From Micromonospora pallida (GTDB lineage Bacteria > Actinomycetota > Actinomycetes > Mycobacteriales > Micromonosporaceae): a stretch of 64,000 bases of DNA. The translations under genes and the position numbers were made by a program. The DNA is taken from contig NZ_FMHW01000002.1 of NCBI RefSeq assembly GCF_900090325.1, forward strand, positions 2,852,001-2,916,000, read 5' to 3'. Below are positions 51,701 to 59,837 of this stretch, piece by piece. Under the pieces are notes generated by a model that saw only the letters and a program-made list of their open reading frames with translations, had not been told where the DNA came from and ran no database searches. Positions within the stretch are counted from its first letter, which is position 1; each line of letters begins with the position of its first letter.

Positions 51701-54700
51701 TCCCGGTCCAGGACCAGGTCCAGGTGCAGCTTCCAGCCCAGCTTGGCCTGGATGCCGTCCGGGGCGCCCTTCTTCGCCTTCAGCGAAAGGCCGGGGATGC
51801 CCAGGTCGAGCGGCACGTCGAGACCGAGGCAGGTGTTCGTGCCGGCGTCGGCGCAGCCGGTGGCCGCGGAGGGGGCACCCTTGGCGGAGATGAGCTTGAT
51901 CCGGATGGACTGGAAGTCCTCGGGCGCGCAGGGCGCCGTCACTCCGGTGCGGCAGCTGACCACCGCGCTCACGCCCGGGTCCAGGTCGGCGAGCACCTCG
52001 TTGAGGGCTGTCTGCACGCCCGCGCTGTCGAGCGTGGCGTTGGCCAGCACCGGCCCGATCGCGGCCTTGATGTCCTCGCGGAGCTGCGCGACGAACCGCT
52101 GGCCCTGCTGCAGGTCGTCGCCGACCAGGGGCAGCTTGCCGTCGAAGCTGGCCAGCCGCAGCGCCTCCTCGATCCTGGCCAGGTAGCCGTCGATGCCGAC
52201 GTTGAAGTCGGTGAGCTTGAGCGACAGGTTCGCGAAGCAGGAGTCGAGGTTCGGGATGCCGGCCGTGGGGGTGAGGTCCAGGGCGACGGCGAAGGTGAGC
52301 AGGTTGGTGTCGTCGGCCGGGTCGCAGTTGTTGACGAACAGCGGCGCCTTCGCGCAGAGCGGCACGTTCTCGCCGCCAACCCCGCCGCAGTCGACGCCGG
52401 CGGTGGTGAACTTTGGCGTCAGCCCGAGCAGGCCGCTGATCGGTCCGTCCTCGGTCAGCCCGTCGAGGCCGACGCTCAGGTTGGCCTTCACGGTGGCGAA
52501 GTCGGGGTCCTTGCCGAGGTCGAGGGCGAGCGGCCCGACCCGCGCGGCGATCGCCGCGTCGGTGACCCCGCCGGCGACGGTGACGCTGGCCGAGGAGTTG
52601 TGATCCAGCAGCGGCGCGGCGTTCAGTCGCAGGGGCAGCAGCAGGCCGAGCTGGGCGCGGGCGTCGACGTCGACCGCGAAGGTGCCGGAGCTGTCCAGGG
52701 TGATCAGCTCGCGGTGGGCGTCCCAGGCGAAGTTGAGCGGGCCGCCGGTGTGGAACTTACGCTTCCAGTCCAGCCCGAGCCGCAGGAACGGCCCGCCCTC
52801 GCGCTGGTCCAGGGTGAAGCTGATCCCGCTGTCCTCGCCGATGACCGCGTTGAGCTTGTCGAGGACGTCCTGGAGGTTGTCCGGGGGCGAGGCGAGCAGT
52901 TGGTCCAGCGCGTCGGCCAGTTCCGGGCGCAGGGCGTACGCGCTGCCGTCGGTCGGCTTCGGCGTACCGGCGGCCTCGACGCGCAGGGTCTGTCCGTCGA
53001 TCCGGTTCAGCACCCGGTACGCCTTACTGCCGATCACCACGGTCCGGCCCTCGAGCCGGGCGTCGAAGCCGGAGTCGTCGTCGCGGGAAGCGTCCTTGAG
53101 CAGGAAGTTCGCCCCGTCGGCGACGAACGTGACAGCCTTGCCGACGCCGCTCTCGTCGCCGCCGAGCAGCTGCCGCGCGGAGCGGCCGAGCAACGGAATC
53201 TCCTTGTCCAGCGGGCCGCTACCGCCGCCCGGCTGGGACAGCGCGGCGTTGATCAGCCGCAGCGCCTCGACGACCACCGCGAAGAGCGCCTTCGGGTCGT
53301 CGGGGTTGAAGTCGGCGGCGAACAGCCCGGAGAGCGCGGAGGTGTCGACCACCGGCTGTCCACCGGCCGTCCAGCTCACGTCGACCCCGATGCCCTCGCC
53401 GAGGGCGCCGGTGGCGCCGGGCACGCTGACGGCGACCCGCCCGGTGGTCTTCACCGACGACGACACGGCCAGGAGGTTCCCCGGGTCGGACTTCAACCGC
53501 TCGAAGAGCGTGCCGAGGCTGATGTCCTGCGCCTGCTTGAAGCTGACCTGGAGCATCCGGTCGCCGGAGGCGGCCGGGCCGACGGCGAGGTTACCGGCGA
53601 GCTTGACCTTCAGGAAGCCGGCGGTGGCGAAGAAGTCCACCCCGGTGGTGATCGGGAAGTCGGCGGCGAACAGCGGCGTCGCCGGGTCGGTGCGCAGCAG
53701 CACCCGGTCGGCGGGCGCCGGGCTGCCGGGGCCGTCGCGCAGGTCGAGCACCAGCGTCACGGACGCGCGGTAGCGGGGCTTCACCGTGGCGAAGCTGGCC
53801 TGGGCGTTCGCCTCCCGCAGGCCCACCCTCTTGTCACCGCCGACCGGCTTGGCGAGCGTGCCGGCCAGCTCGACCGCGCCGATGTTCGGGCTGGAGCCGC
53901 TGATCACCCACACGCTGTCGTTCGGCGGTTGCCCGCCGATCCAGTCCCCGGTGAGGGTGACGGAGTCGGCGGTGTTGGCGGCGACGGTACCGGCGGAGGT
54001 GCCGGCCACCACCCGCTGGCCGACCAGCGCGCCCGGGGTGAACCGGTCGCCGCTGACGCTGAAGCCCTTGGCGGTGAAGGTCGCCCCGCGACCGGACAGC
54101 TCCGCGGCGCCCGGGTCGAGCGGTACCTCCACCGTGGACTCCCGCTCCAGCGTGAGCCGGAACACCAGCTTGCCGTTGTCGAAGGAGAGGTTGTCGACCG
54201 GCAGTCCCTCGGCGGCGAGCAGGGCGACGAGTTCCTGGATGGAGCTGAACTTCGGTTGCCCGGCCAGCGCCGGGTCGTCCTCGCCGGGCCGGAACTGCGG
54301 GTCCTCCGGCCGGGGATGGACGTACTTGCGGAGGAAGTCGGTGAGCTTTTCGTTGACCTTCACCGCGTCCGCGAAGGTGCCGCGCAGAAACGGCAGGTTG
54401 AGGTTGCCGGCCGGTCCGCTCTGCTGCACCCCACTGAGCAGGGTGGCGAGCTGGGCGAGTCCGGAGGCCAGGTCCAGCGGGCTCATGTTGCCGAACTTGG
54501 CGATCGTCTCGTTCAGGCCGGTGGTGGTGACCGTCGGGGTGCCGACGCTGATGTCGTCCCAGTCGACGGTCACCGTCGCGGCGACCGTGGGCAGGGCGAA
54601 CGGCACACCGGTGGTGGCCGCGCCGAGTTTGGCGACGCCGTGCACGGAGCCGGGGCCGGGCTCGGTCTCGGTGTCGGAGATCTTCCCGCCACCCGAGTTG

Positions 54701-55461
54701 TCGAGGGCCACCTGCACCAGGCCGGCGAGGGAGCCGGGCGCACCGAGTTCGCCGGTGTTCGCACCGGCGGCGGTATCGAAGGCGAGGCGGCCGTCGCCGT
54801 TGGGGTCGGTGAGGGTGACCTTGACGTGGGTCCGGGCGGTCAGGGTGCTCCCGGCGGTGAGGGTGACACCGAGGATGCCGACCGAGGCGGTGGCCTGGTC
54901 CAGGTCGGCGCGGAGCCGCGCCGCCGCGTCGATGTCGATACGCGGGGTGTCGCCGTCGCGGACCAGGTAGGTCTCTCCGGCGGCGGTGTGCCGGACCCGC
55001 AGGTGCAGGGTGGCCCAGCCGGTGACGCTGACCGCCTTGTCCAGCGTCACCCCGGCCAGGGTGAGGTCCTTGTCGACTACCTCGCGTTTCGCGGTCAGCA
55101 GGACGTCCAGCAGGTGGTCACCACCGCTGGTGGTGACCGAGCTGGTCAGCCGGGTGCCACCGCCGAGGTCCACGTTGTCCTTGGTCAGGCCGCTGGCCAG
55201 CGCGTCGGACGCCCTCCTGGCCAGCGCGTCGACGTCGACAAGCGCGCCGGGGCTGACCCCGAGCAGCGGCAACGGCTGACCGAGCAGCCCCACCTGGGCC
55301 AGCCCGCCCTCGGCCCAGGTCGCGGTCCGGGACATCGTCGTCTTCAGCGCGGTCTCCCACGCCTCGTCGGCGTGGGCTGGCGCCGGTGTCCACACCAGAG
55401 CCATCGCCGCGGTCGTCACCATCGCGATCGTCGCGCCGAGCAGCCGCCGTAGAGCCGCCAT
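45793..55461 (-). CDS. Giant Sec-exported RTX (hemolysin-type calcium-binding) repeat protein
   Basis: The 3222-aa protein starts with a signal peptide (MAALRRLLGATIAMVTTAAM, cleaved near AHA-DEA, about 32). About 1,850 residues of largely beta-structured, Leu/Val/Gly-rich sequence follow, with scattered disulfide-type Cys pairs (GVDCGGVGGENVPLC, ESCR-like sites, PDCDSGCS). From about residue 1,930 to 3,000 there are dozens of RTX nonapeptides of the GGxGxDxLx type (GGKGDDTI, GGLGDDRINGDGGDDQLEG, GGDGDDDIFGELGADTLYG), broken by GDNG-led spacers. A C-terminal domain of about 220 aa has conserved aromatic/Cys residues. RTX repeats bind Ca2+ and fold after export. RTX proteins normally leave by type I secretion; here the Sec signal and absence of ABC/MFP genes suggest Sec export. 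Adhesin, toxin or matrix role unknown. Confidence 0.9.
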   Translation of the reverse strand: MAALRRLLGATIAMVTTAAMALVWTPAPAHADEAWETALKTTMSRTATWAEGGLAQVGLLGQPLPLLGVSPGALVDVDALARRASDALASGLTKDNVDLGGGTRLTSSVTTSGGDHLLDVLLTAKREVVDKDLTLAGVTLDKAVSVTGWATLHLRVRHTAAGETYLVRDGDTPRIDIDAAARLRADLDQATASVGILGVTLTAGSTLTARTHVKVTLTDPNGDGRLAFDTAAGANTGELGAPGSLAGLVQVALDNSGGGKISDTETEPGPGSVHGVAKLGAATTGVPFALPTVAATVTVDWDDISVGTPTVTTTGLNETIAKFGNMSPLDLASGLAQLATLLSGVQQSGPAGNLNLPFLRGTFADAVKVNEKLTDFLRKYVHPRPEDPQFRPGEDDPALAGQPKFSSIQELVALLAAEGLPVDNLSFDNGKLVFRLTLERESTVEVPLDPGAAELSGRGATFTAKGFSVSGDRFTPGALVGQRVVAGTSAGTVAANTADSVTLTGDWIGGQPPNDSVWVISGSSPNIGAVELAGTLAKPVGGDKRVGLREANAQASFATVKPRYRASVTLVLDLRDGPGSPAPADRVLLRTDPATPLFAADFPITTGVDFFATAGFLKVKLAGNLAVGPAASGDRMLQVSFKQAQDISLGTLFERLKSDPGNLLAVSSSVKTTGRVAVSVPGATGALGEGIGVDVSWTAGGQPVVDTSALSGLFAADFNPDDPKALFAVVVEALRLINAALSQPGGGSGPLDKEIPLLGRSARQLLGGDESGVGKAVTFVADGANFLLKDASRDDDSGFDARLEGRTVVIGSKAYRVLNRIDGQTLRVEAAGTPKPTDGSAYALRPELADALDQLLASPPDNLQDVLDKLNAVIGEDSGISFTLDQREGGPFLRLGLDWKRKFHTGGPLNFAWDAHRELITLDSSGTFAVDVDARAQLGLLLPLRLNAAPLLDHNSSASVTVAGGVTDAAIAARVGPLALDLGKDPDFATVKANLSVGLDGLTEDGPISGLLGLTPKFTTAGVDCGGVGGENVPLCAKAPLFVNNCDPADDTNLLTFAVALDLTPTAGIPNLDSCFANLSLKLTDFNVGIDGYLARIEEALRLASFDGKLPLVGDDLQQGQRFVAQLREDIKAAIGPVLANATLDSAGVQTALNEVLADLDPGVSAVVSCRTGVTAPCAPEDFQSIRIKLISAKGAPSAATGCADAGTNTCLGLDVPLDLGIPGLSLKAKKGAPDGIQAKLGWKLHLDLVLDRDEGFYVPTHDGDASPEVQVGAQFDMTGDLAAQLAFIQVTATKRTTDPLVKAYFGIDLKGSPGEKSCFDPTVAADCTANPDDRLTLAEFADLGSLLATDLTAQVKIDWKLAAAVDTGGEDSALPGISANFGLHWGLEHKRGGLTATGDGVTTPLKVTFTDIALDAGAFFDKILKPVVEKLKAVTGPLQPVIDTLYAPIPVLSDLSKATGGPDITLVWLAKTFSTLNGGPKLDFIDTVRAVVTFVNRIPDCDSGCSIPLGAFKMDSAKALTTEVSPASAESLIDRTSDYHPASGAQVKEKVDEAAGDDGEKLFTPTADGENNAQKTGFSFPIFDNPGSLFGLLLGQDVELISFDSGPLALGFSWRQSFGPVYAPPPVFVTLSGSASVTARFIAGLDTAGIRHAIEAATDGTSVDAVSLLDGLYFKTADSSGKPVPVVTLTGEIAAGAEVSVLIVKVGIEGGIRLTVGFSWNDPNNDGKFRTSEFLQALLNNPICLFTTSGRLSVFLRVYVTINLFLFKKKFNFTLVDATLLDFRAQPDCSPPPPELAGTAGDTLVVFAGKFGKKEQRGDKAWDNGAGTYAGDVVKVYALHHADAGTPGATDDFDGFAVEALGRRQEFLDPALTRVVVDGRGYEAADPSNTSLSVLLLGDGDTSGDGTRTSAFDKTAVVLGSDGKDRIRTGTGPAYVDGRGGDDVIVTAEAAGVVSRVAGGAGNDSITTGDGDNVVAGDSGLGGTDRGATTVRTGAGDKTLTGLVDWTTLTAPTADQADADADDHVTVGHGASTVYGNGGDDVLGVLVDDRPNGGNTLVGGSGADTVNGGKGDDTIHTYDTDVPADADQAGTGDAGLVNQVDTGAGQDTVHGSAGVDLVISHSANGQTGRVFGYGGDDVLVGGYGTDELFGGPGEDYVIAEPSQVGEADGTDGYGPFRQVTHEPLPANTQPQTKLLVGGLGSDHLIGGDGGSTVFGDRHLPAETCADATLAEAQPTPADQGAADLILGGAGTEVVTAGGGDDRADLGGGDDRACGQLGDDTLHLGGGTDRAWGGNGVDQLHGDDGDDLLFGNTGDDGLFGGPGADTAEGNAGGDQVLGGPDNDVLYGGGRAAGLTDGRDHLYGEDGTDRIVGDNGTPRIGDVGPYPLDLAGDDAGAGAGDVISGGGDADLVYGGLGDDRINGDGGDDQLEGNNGADLVHGDQGRDEIVGGSGQEPAAGVGRPDTGDELHGDADADLIAGDNARFAPATTDATRITQGRTGPPRRITLLDLGFAPTAGTSGGDLVFGGDGDDVLLGQGGPDRIHADAGADFAEGGPGSDWVEGNAGDDDLVGGSSTAYDGSGATTTGQPDTADALFGGPGSDAVIGDNGAVLRPLPGEQPTPVTVRLAADGSPFGPRIVVLLDRAAAVANRYGADRISGGDGVDTLWGQDGDDALTGDGDGDYAEGNGGADLLRGDSALTAAGRATVTALPNPGWPGTPAAAADLVGAGAPAGQDDLIGGSSAAGFRDTGDVVEGNGADDVLLGDNGSLLRTVTTVNGSQAEKVYTERYPTGAVPADATRVRTHDPALPGPATRFCTTAQATCEPTGAFGADQLYGDAGNDGVWGQDGDDMIRGGDGDDDIFGELGADTLYGDDGADAILGDRGGVMNQYLNADDVAALGFTATLSSVPQETFTGFRAGDYDRRVDLLHDTDGDAWIGSSTSAPMPHAGLTAGAGDWIRGGAGSDNIHAGFGDDVANGDSGGDQLFGSEGSDVLWGGKGCDPVLDAANPQCQVNGVFSAAARGDRDQYVDHLFGGAGATSGPAVTAVLSSDLLDFRPRGSYPDNCAAGAWPVDLAEGTVDPCRWFEMTGLDNDVVADNQHHHGTDWMYGGWDRDVMQGDVTANGPNNGDRMFDWNGAYNLFTHCNAAYGGFNDIRQHSPAMQDFLTRLAWATGAGRSATDVTTAGTSAFLELSYVYPRDNADQGAGKAFPGTPGHFDAPSCTD
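46450..49760 (-). repeat. RTX nonapeptide-coding repeat region
   Basis: This is the part of the giant protein gene encoding about 1,100 residues of tandem glycine/aspartate nonapeptides. The DNA is repetitive in GGC-GAC-type codons (GTC/GCC on the + strand), but units are diverged rather than identical. Confidence 0.85.
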
Positions 55462-55776
55462 GAGGCACCTCGTTCTTCCGATCGCCGTCGGCGACGGCGC
55501 TGGTGCGCGTCAGCACACCGATCGCAAGCAGCACTCACAACGACTGTGTCGGGATGGTGACACTTGGTCGAACTGATCGTCCAGCATCAATGATTCGGTC
55601 GGCCGGCAAAGACTGTGCTCGCGGACACCGACCGCCCGCCGTGCGGCCGTTCCGCCCACCCACTCGCCGGGTGGACCGGCGCTGGTGGGGCGGCGTCCCG
55701 ACCACCTACGTCGAAGTCCGGGACCGACCTCGACGCGGTCGCCGGGACGCCTCCTACCCAGCCGCCGGTGACCGCG
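55462..55776. other. 315-bp intergenic region upstream of the RTX gene
   Basis: No gene is supported. It must hold the RTX promoter; I see no strong -35/-10 pair. Its right part contains the terminator-like dyad 55692-55751 of the mce operon. Confidence 0.5.
55692..55751 (-). terminator. Possible terminator dyad of the mce operon
   Basis: GGCGTCCCG (55692-55700) and CGGGACGCC (55743-55751) form a 9-bp perfect pairing around a 42-nt loop that itself has GTCGA/TCGAC complementarity, downstream of the last mce-operon stop. Confidence 0.35.
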
Positions 55777-56304
55777 TCAGATCGCGGTCGCCCGGGACAC
55801 CTTCCACTCGCCGTCGACCGGCACCAGGGTGAGCACCACCCGGTTCTGGTCGACCTTCTCCCCGGCGGTACTGACGTTGCGCCGGTACTGGTTGAGGTAC
55901 ACCAGCAGTTCCACACGGTCAGCGGCGGCGGTCACCACGCCGGTCGCGGAAACCTCCGCGGCCACCACCGCCTGCTGCTTGGCGGCGGTCTCCTTCAGCG
56001 CCGCCGTCGTCTGCGCGTACTCGTCGGCGAACGATCCGGTGGTGAAGGTCCGCCCGTTGGCGATGCTGTCGTCGAACGTGCGGTAGTCGTAGGAGAAGAT
56101 CGCCTTGGCCGCCGCCGGGGCGGTGGCCAGCGCCTGGCGTACGGCCGCGTCCCGCTGGTCGGTGCGGTGGTTTCCCCACCAGCCGAGCCCGGCCACGACC
56201 GCCGCGACCACGATCGCAACGACCAGCGCCGGGACCGGTCCGATCCGGCCGGAGCCGCGGCGCGGGATGCGCAGCCGCCGCGCGCGTTCGATCAGGGTAC
56301 GCAC
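55777..56304 (-). CDS. Mce-associated membrane protein
   Basis: The 175-aa protein has a basic cytoplasmic tip, one TM (VPALVVAIVVAAVVAGLGWW, about 24-43) and an extracytoplasmic SnoaL/NTF2-like domain (IFSYDYRTFDDSIANGR, KQQAVVAAEVSATGVVT, RVVLTLVPVDGEWKVSRATAI). The FSYDYRTFDDSIANGR...TTGSF pattern is typical of Mce-associated (Mas) proteins that follow mceF in actinomycete operons. It uses a GTG start preceded by GAGGAGGGG. The 13-bp gap from the previous gene puts it at the end of the operon. It is thought to stabilise or assist the Mce lipid-import complex. Confidence 0.88.
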   Translation of the reverse strand: MRTLIERARRLRIPRRGSGRIGPVPALVVAIVVAAVVAGLGWWGNHRTDQRDAAVRQALATAPAAAKAIFSYDYRTFDDSIANGRTFTTGSFADEYAQTTAALKETAAKQQAVVAAEVSATGVVTAAADRVELLVYLNQYRRNVSTAGEKVDQNRVVLTLVPVDGEWKVSRATAI

Positions 56305-56317
56305 GGTTTTCCCCTCC

Positions 56318-57169
56318 TCAACCGACGAACTGCAGGCGGGACACGAGCCAACGACCGGAGTCGCCGTCCCGGACCAGGTCCATCTGGATCCGGTAGTGCG
56401 ACGGCCGACCGTCGGGGACCTTCACGTTCTTCACGGTGGCGTCGACCGCCACCAGTACGACGGCCCGGCGGCGGTCACCCGAGACCAGCCCGGCCCGCAG
56501 CACCGACCCGTGCGACTCGACCCGGTTCTCGACCACGGCGGCGCGCACCTGCGCCTGGCCCCGGGTGAACTCCTCCTTGAAGTCGCCGGTCGCCCCGGCC
56601 GTGACGCGTTGCAGGTCCCGGTCCACGCTGGCCGCGCTGACCGAGACGAAGTTGACGGCGGTCTGCTTGGCTGCGGCGAGGGCAGCCTGCCGGGCCTGGT
56701 CCGTCGCCCGGTCGACGTACCAGCGGTGACCGGTCACGCCGGCCCCGGCGAGCGCGGCGGCCAGCAGAACCACGAGCAGGCCGACACGCAGCCGGTTCCG
56801 TCCCGCCGGCCCGTCCGGGTCTCCGGCGCGGCGGTCGCGAGTGCGCCGGCGCGGGAGGTCGTCCCGGTCTTCGGGGGCGTCTTCGCCCTCCGGCTCGTCG
56901 GTCTCGGACGGCTGGACGCTCTCCGGCTCGTCGGCCGCCGTCGGCTTCGCCGGCCGCTCGACCGGTTCCGGCAGCTGCACCGGGTCCTCGACCGGCTCCT
57001 GGTCGAGCCGTTCCAGGATGTCCTCGATCGGTCCGGCCGGCCGGGGCATCCGCCGAGTGACGAGCCGGCGCTGCGACGCCCGACCGGGAGTGGCGGGCTT
57101 CGCCCCCTTGATGACTCTCAGCGTGCGGTCCTTCGGGGCCTGCATCGGCTCCTTCTCCTCCTCGTCCAT
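56318..57169 (-). CDS. Mce-associated membrane protein with acidic cytoplasmic head
   Basis: The 283-aa protein has a long charged N-terminal region rich in Glu/Asp/Pro (EPESVQPSETDEPEGED). One TM follows at about 130-150 (LRVGLLVVLLAAALAGAGVT), then an extracytoplasmic domain. The latter (FVSVSAASVDRDLQRVTAGATGDFKEEF, VVLVAVDATVKN, WLVSRLQFVG) is a second Mas-type NTF2-like fold, related to its neighbour. The ATG is chosen; a GTG two codons earlier (57175) would overlap the mceF stop by GTGA and has a better ribosome spacing, so the true start is one of these two. The acidic cytoplasmic segment may be disordered. It is part of the mce operon. Confidence 0.85.
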   Translation of the reverse strand: MDEEEKEPMQAPKDRTLRVIKGAKPATPGRASQRRLVTRRMPRPAGPIEDILERLDQEPVEDPVQLPEPVERPAKPTAADEPESVQPSETDEPEGEDAPEDRDDLPRRRTRDRRAGDPDGPAGRNRLRVGLLVVLLAAALAGAGVTGHRWYVDRATDQARQAALAAAKQTAVNFVSVSAASVDRDLQRVTAGATGDFKEEFTRGQAQVRAAVVENRVESHGSVLRAGLVSGDRRRAVVLVAVDATVKNVKVPDGRPSHYRIQMDLVRDGDSGRWLVSRLQFVG

Positions 57170-57171
57170 GG

Positions 57172-58413
57172 TCACGGGGTCACCCCGGCGAGCAGCAGTT
57201 GCTTCCACGACTGGTCCCCGGCCAGCCGGGCCTGCCCGCCCGTCCCGCCGAACTGCAACGGCCGGCCGTCCGAGCCGAGCACGAGGCCGGTCGCGGGGTC
57301 GTACCCGCCGGGGGCGGCCGGCGGCGCGGCGGGCGGTGTTTGGGCCGGCGGCGGGCCGCCCGCCCGGGGCGCGTTGCCGGTGCCCCGCACGCCGGCGCCG
57401 GCCGCCTCGTCGGCGGGCGAGCACTGCGTGCTGCCGCCCCGGTACACGCAGCCCGGCGGGTCGTTGAGGTTGACGACCAGGCCGAGGTGGGCGGTGCCGT
57501 CGCCCGGCATGACCGTGAAGCTGCCGGCGACGGACGCCGGGTACACCACCAGAAGCTGCTCGATGCCGGGCAGCCGCCGGGCGGCGATGCCGTTGACGGT
57601 CACCAGGTTGCCGAGCAGGGTGCCGACGGTCGGCTCCAGCCCGCGCAGCAGGGCGACCAGTTCGGCTCCGGCCGGCGGCCCGTTGGCGAGCAGCCGGCGC
57701 AGGTCCGGGTCGCTGGCCCGGACGGTCGCCGCCAGAGCGGCCAGGCCCGCCGCCCAGCGGCGCAGCGCCTCGGACGACTCCGCCTGGGTGGTCAGCACGG
57801 TCCGCGCGTCGTGGATCAGCGCGAGCGTCTCGGGCAGCCGGTCGGTGGCGTCGGCGAGCAGCGCGTCCCCGGCGTCGAGGATCCGGCTCAGCGCCTGCTC
57901 GTTGCCCTCGAACGCGGCCCCGAGTTCGGTGATCAGGACGTTGAGGTCGTCCGGGTCGACCGAGCGGACCAGCGCGTCGAGGTTGGTCAGCAGCGCCTCC
58001 GGGGCGAGCGGGACTCCGGTCCGGTCAGCCGGAATCACCGCCCCGTCGGCCAGATAGGGCCCGGTGTCGCGTTCCGGTCGCAGGTCCACGTACTGCTCCC
58101 CCACGGCGGACCGTTGGGTCACCACCGCCCACAGGTCGTCGGGCACCCGGACGTCGCGGCGCAGCCGCAGGTCGGCGCGGACGCCGGTGCCGTGCAGGGT
58201 GACGTCGGTGACCCGGCCGACGGGCACCCCACGGTAGGTGACCGGGGCGTTGGGGAAGATACCGCCGGCCCGGGCGAGATCGAGGTGCACGACGTAGTTG
58301 TCGTCGAGCAGCCGGTCACCGAGCCCGACGTAGCGGACCCCGACGTAGCCGACACCGAGCAGGCTCACCAGGACGAACGCCAGGACCTGGAGTTTCGCGG
58401 TACGTCCGATCAT
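57172..58413 (-). CDS. mceF: Mce-family substrate-binding protein, MceF-type
   Basis: The 413-aa protein has an N-terminal TM/signal anchor (LQVLAFVLVSLLGVGYVGV). The MCE/MlaD domain follows (about 35-120; ARAGGIFPNAPVTYRGVPVGRVTDVTL, RSAVGEQYVDLRP). A long helical segment with repeated heptad-like hydrophobics comes next (LDALVRSVDPDDLNVLITELG, LLADATDRLPETLAL), and a Pro/Gly-rich C-terminal tail. A Cys pair (PGCVYRGGSTQC) lies near the end, as in other MceF proteins. MCE proteins form hexameric tubes that ferry lipids across the periplasm for an ABC importer. ATGA overlap with mceE. Confidence 0.92.
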   Translation of the reverse strand: MIGRTAKLQVLAFVLVSLLGVGYVGVRYVGLGDRLLDDNYVVHLDLARAGGIFPNAPVTYRGVPVGRVTDVTLHGTGVRADLRLRRDVRVPDDLWAVVTQRSAVGEQYVDLRPERDTGPYLADGAVIPADRTGVPLAPEALLTNLDALVRSVDPDDLNVLITELGAAFEGNEQALSRILDAGDALLADATDRLPETLALIHDARTVLTTQAESSEALRRWAAGLAALAATVRASDPDLRRLLANGPPAGAELVALLRGLEPTVGTLLGNLVTVNGIAARRLPGIEQLLVVYPASVAGSFTVMPGDGTAHLGLVVNLNDPPGCVYRGGSTQCSPADEAAGAGVRGTGNAPRAGGPPPAQTPPAAPPAAPGGYDPATGLVLGSDGRPLQFGGTGGQARLAGDQSWKQLLLAGVTP

Positions 58414-59837
58414 GGCCGCAGCCCTCCTCCCAGGACGTCGGTCAGGCCGCCGATCACTCCGTCGATCGCGCCGGTCACGGGTAGCACGCACTGGGGCGAC
58501 AGGATCGTCCCGGCGGGAAGTTCGGTGCCGGGCGGGAACACCGTTCCCCGGGGCACCAGGCCCTTCGGCAGGATCAGCCCGCCGATGGGAATGATGGAGC
58601 CGGGCTTGAGCAGGACACATCCCTTGGGGAGCAGGCAGTCCTTCGGTGGCGTCCAGATCGCCGGGAAGTCGTCCGGATCGGGCAGGCAGTCGAGGATCGG
58701 GAGTCCGGGCAGCAGCGGGTTGGTACCGGAGCCGGGGCCCGTGCCTGGGCGCGGGGTGGGCCGGTCGCCGCCGGCCGCCGGGGGCCGGTTCGGGGTGGAC
58801 CCGGTCGGCGGTCTGGTGGTCGATGCCGGTGGGGGCGCCGCCGCGAGCAGGTTCGCCAGGATCGAGGCCGCGTCGAGGTCGGCGGTGATGGAGAGGTTGA
58901 CGAAGTCGCCGACGACGGCGCCGGTGACGTTCGGCGGGAACGGGAACGACAGCATGAAGTCCAGGGACTTCGGCAGGTCGTCGCCGGCGCGGACCAACTG
59001 CTCCAGGATCGGTTGCAGCGCCTTCAGGCTGGCCACGGTGTTGTCGCGGCTGCGGTTGACGACCCGGGTACCGACCTGGCCCAGCTCACCGAGCGCGGTC
59101 AGCGCGCCGGTCAGTTGGGCGCGCTGACCGGCCAGGGTGGTCAGGCCCGGGGCGAGGGAGTCCACCGCGTCGCCGAGCACCTGCTTCTGCTGGTTGAGTC
59201 GGGTGGTCAGCCGGTCCAGCGCCTCGATGGCGCGGACCAGGTCGGCCTTCTGCTTCTCCAGTCCACCGATGAAGGTGTCGAGCTGGTGCAGGGTGTCCTT
59301 GACGGCGGGTTCCCGACCGTCGAGGGCGGCGGAGAGTTCCCGGTTGATGGTCCGCAACTGGGCCAGGCCACCGCCGTTGAGCAGCAGACCGAGCGCGGCG
59401 AGGACCTCCTCCACCTCGGTTCCCCGGCTGGTCCGGGGCAGCGGGATGACGTCGCCGTCAGCGAGCCGGTCGCTCGCGGCGCCGGTGGGGGGCGCGGCCA
59501 CGGCCACGTACTTCTCCCCCAGCAGACTGCTCTGGCGTACGGCGGCGGTGGCGTTCGCGGGTAGCCGCACCTTCGCGTCGAGGCGCAGGGTGACCCGGGC
59601 GGTCCAACCGTCCAGACTGATCCGCTCGACGCTGCCGACGGTCACGTCGTCGACCTTGACGGCGGCCTGCGGCACCAGGTCGAGCACGTCGGCGAACTCG
59701 GCGGTGACGGCGTACCCGTCGCCCTTCGGGGCGCCACCGGGCAGCGGCAGGTCGGCCAGGTCCGGCAGGCCGCACCCGGCCGGGAGCAGCACCACCGCGG
59801 CGGCGCAGGCCAGGGCCCGCAGGGCCCGGGCGGTCAC
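58410..59837 (-). CDS. mceE: Mce-family lipoprotein, MceE-type (LprK-like)
   Basis: The 475-aa protein has a lipoprotein signal (CAAAVVLLPAGCGLPD; lipobox L-P-A-G-Cys near residue 22), so it should be lipid-anchored. This matches the LprK position in mce1-type operons. MCE domain: AVTAEFADVLDLVPQAAVKVDDVTVGSV and RQSSLLGEKYVAV. The coiled, helical tube segment (LDTFIGGLEKQKADLVRAIEALDRL) follows. The C-terminal 130 residues are Pro-rich with a Cys cluster (ILDCLPDPDD, PPKDCLLPKGC, LSPQC) and a curious run of LLPKG/ILPKG hydrophobic repeats. GTG start overlapping mceD (GTGA). Confidence 0.92.
   Translation of the reverse strand: MTARALRALACAAAVVLLPAGCGLPDLADLPLPGGAPKGDGYAVTAEFADVLDLVPQAAVKVDDVTVGSVERISLDGWTARVTLRLDAKVRLPANATAAVRQSSLLGEKYVAVAAPPTGAASDRLADGDVIPLPRTSRGTEVEEVLAALGLLLNGGGLAQLRTINRELSAALDGREPAVKDTLHQLDTFIGGLEKQKADLVRAIEALDRLTTRLNQQKQVLGDAVDSLAPGLTTLAGQRAQLTGALTALGELGQVGTRVVNRSRDNTVASLKALQPILEQLVRAGDDLPKSLDFMLSFPFPPNVTGAVVGDFVNLSITADLDAASILANLLAAAPPPASTTRPPTGSTPNRPPAAGGDRPTPRPGTGPGSGTNPLLPGLPILDCLPDPDDFPAIWTPPKDCLLPKGCVLLKPGSIIPIGGLILPKGLVPRGTVFPPGTELPAGTILSPQCVLPVTGAIDGVIGGLTDVLGGGLRP

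Noticed and set aside
47608..55452. Very long open frame on the + strand opposite the RTX gene
   Set aside because: It has no start signals or domains, is full of Arg/Gly/Val/Asp-type shadow composition, and mirrors the codon bias of the real minus-strand gene.
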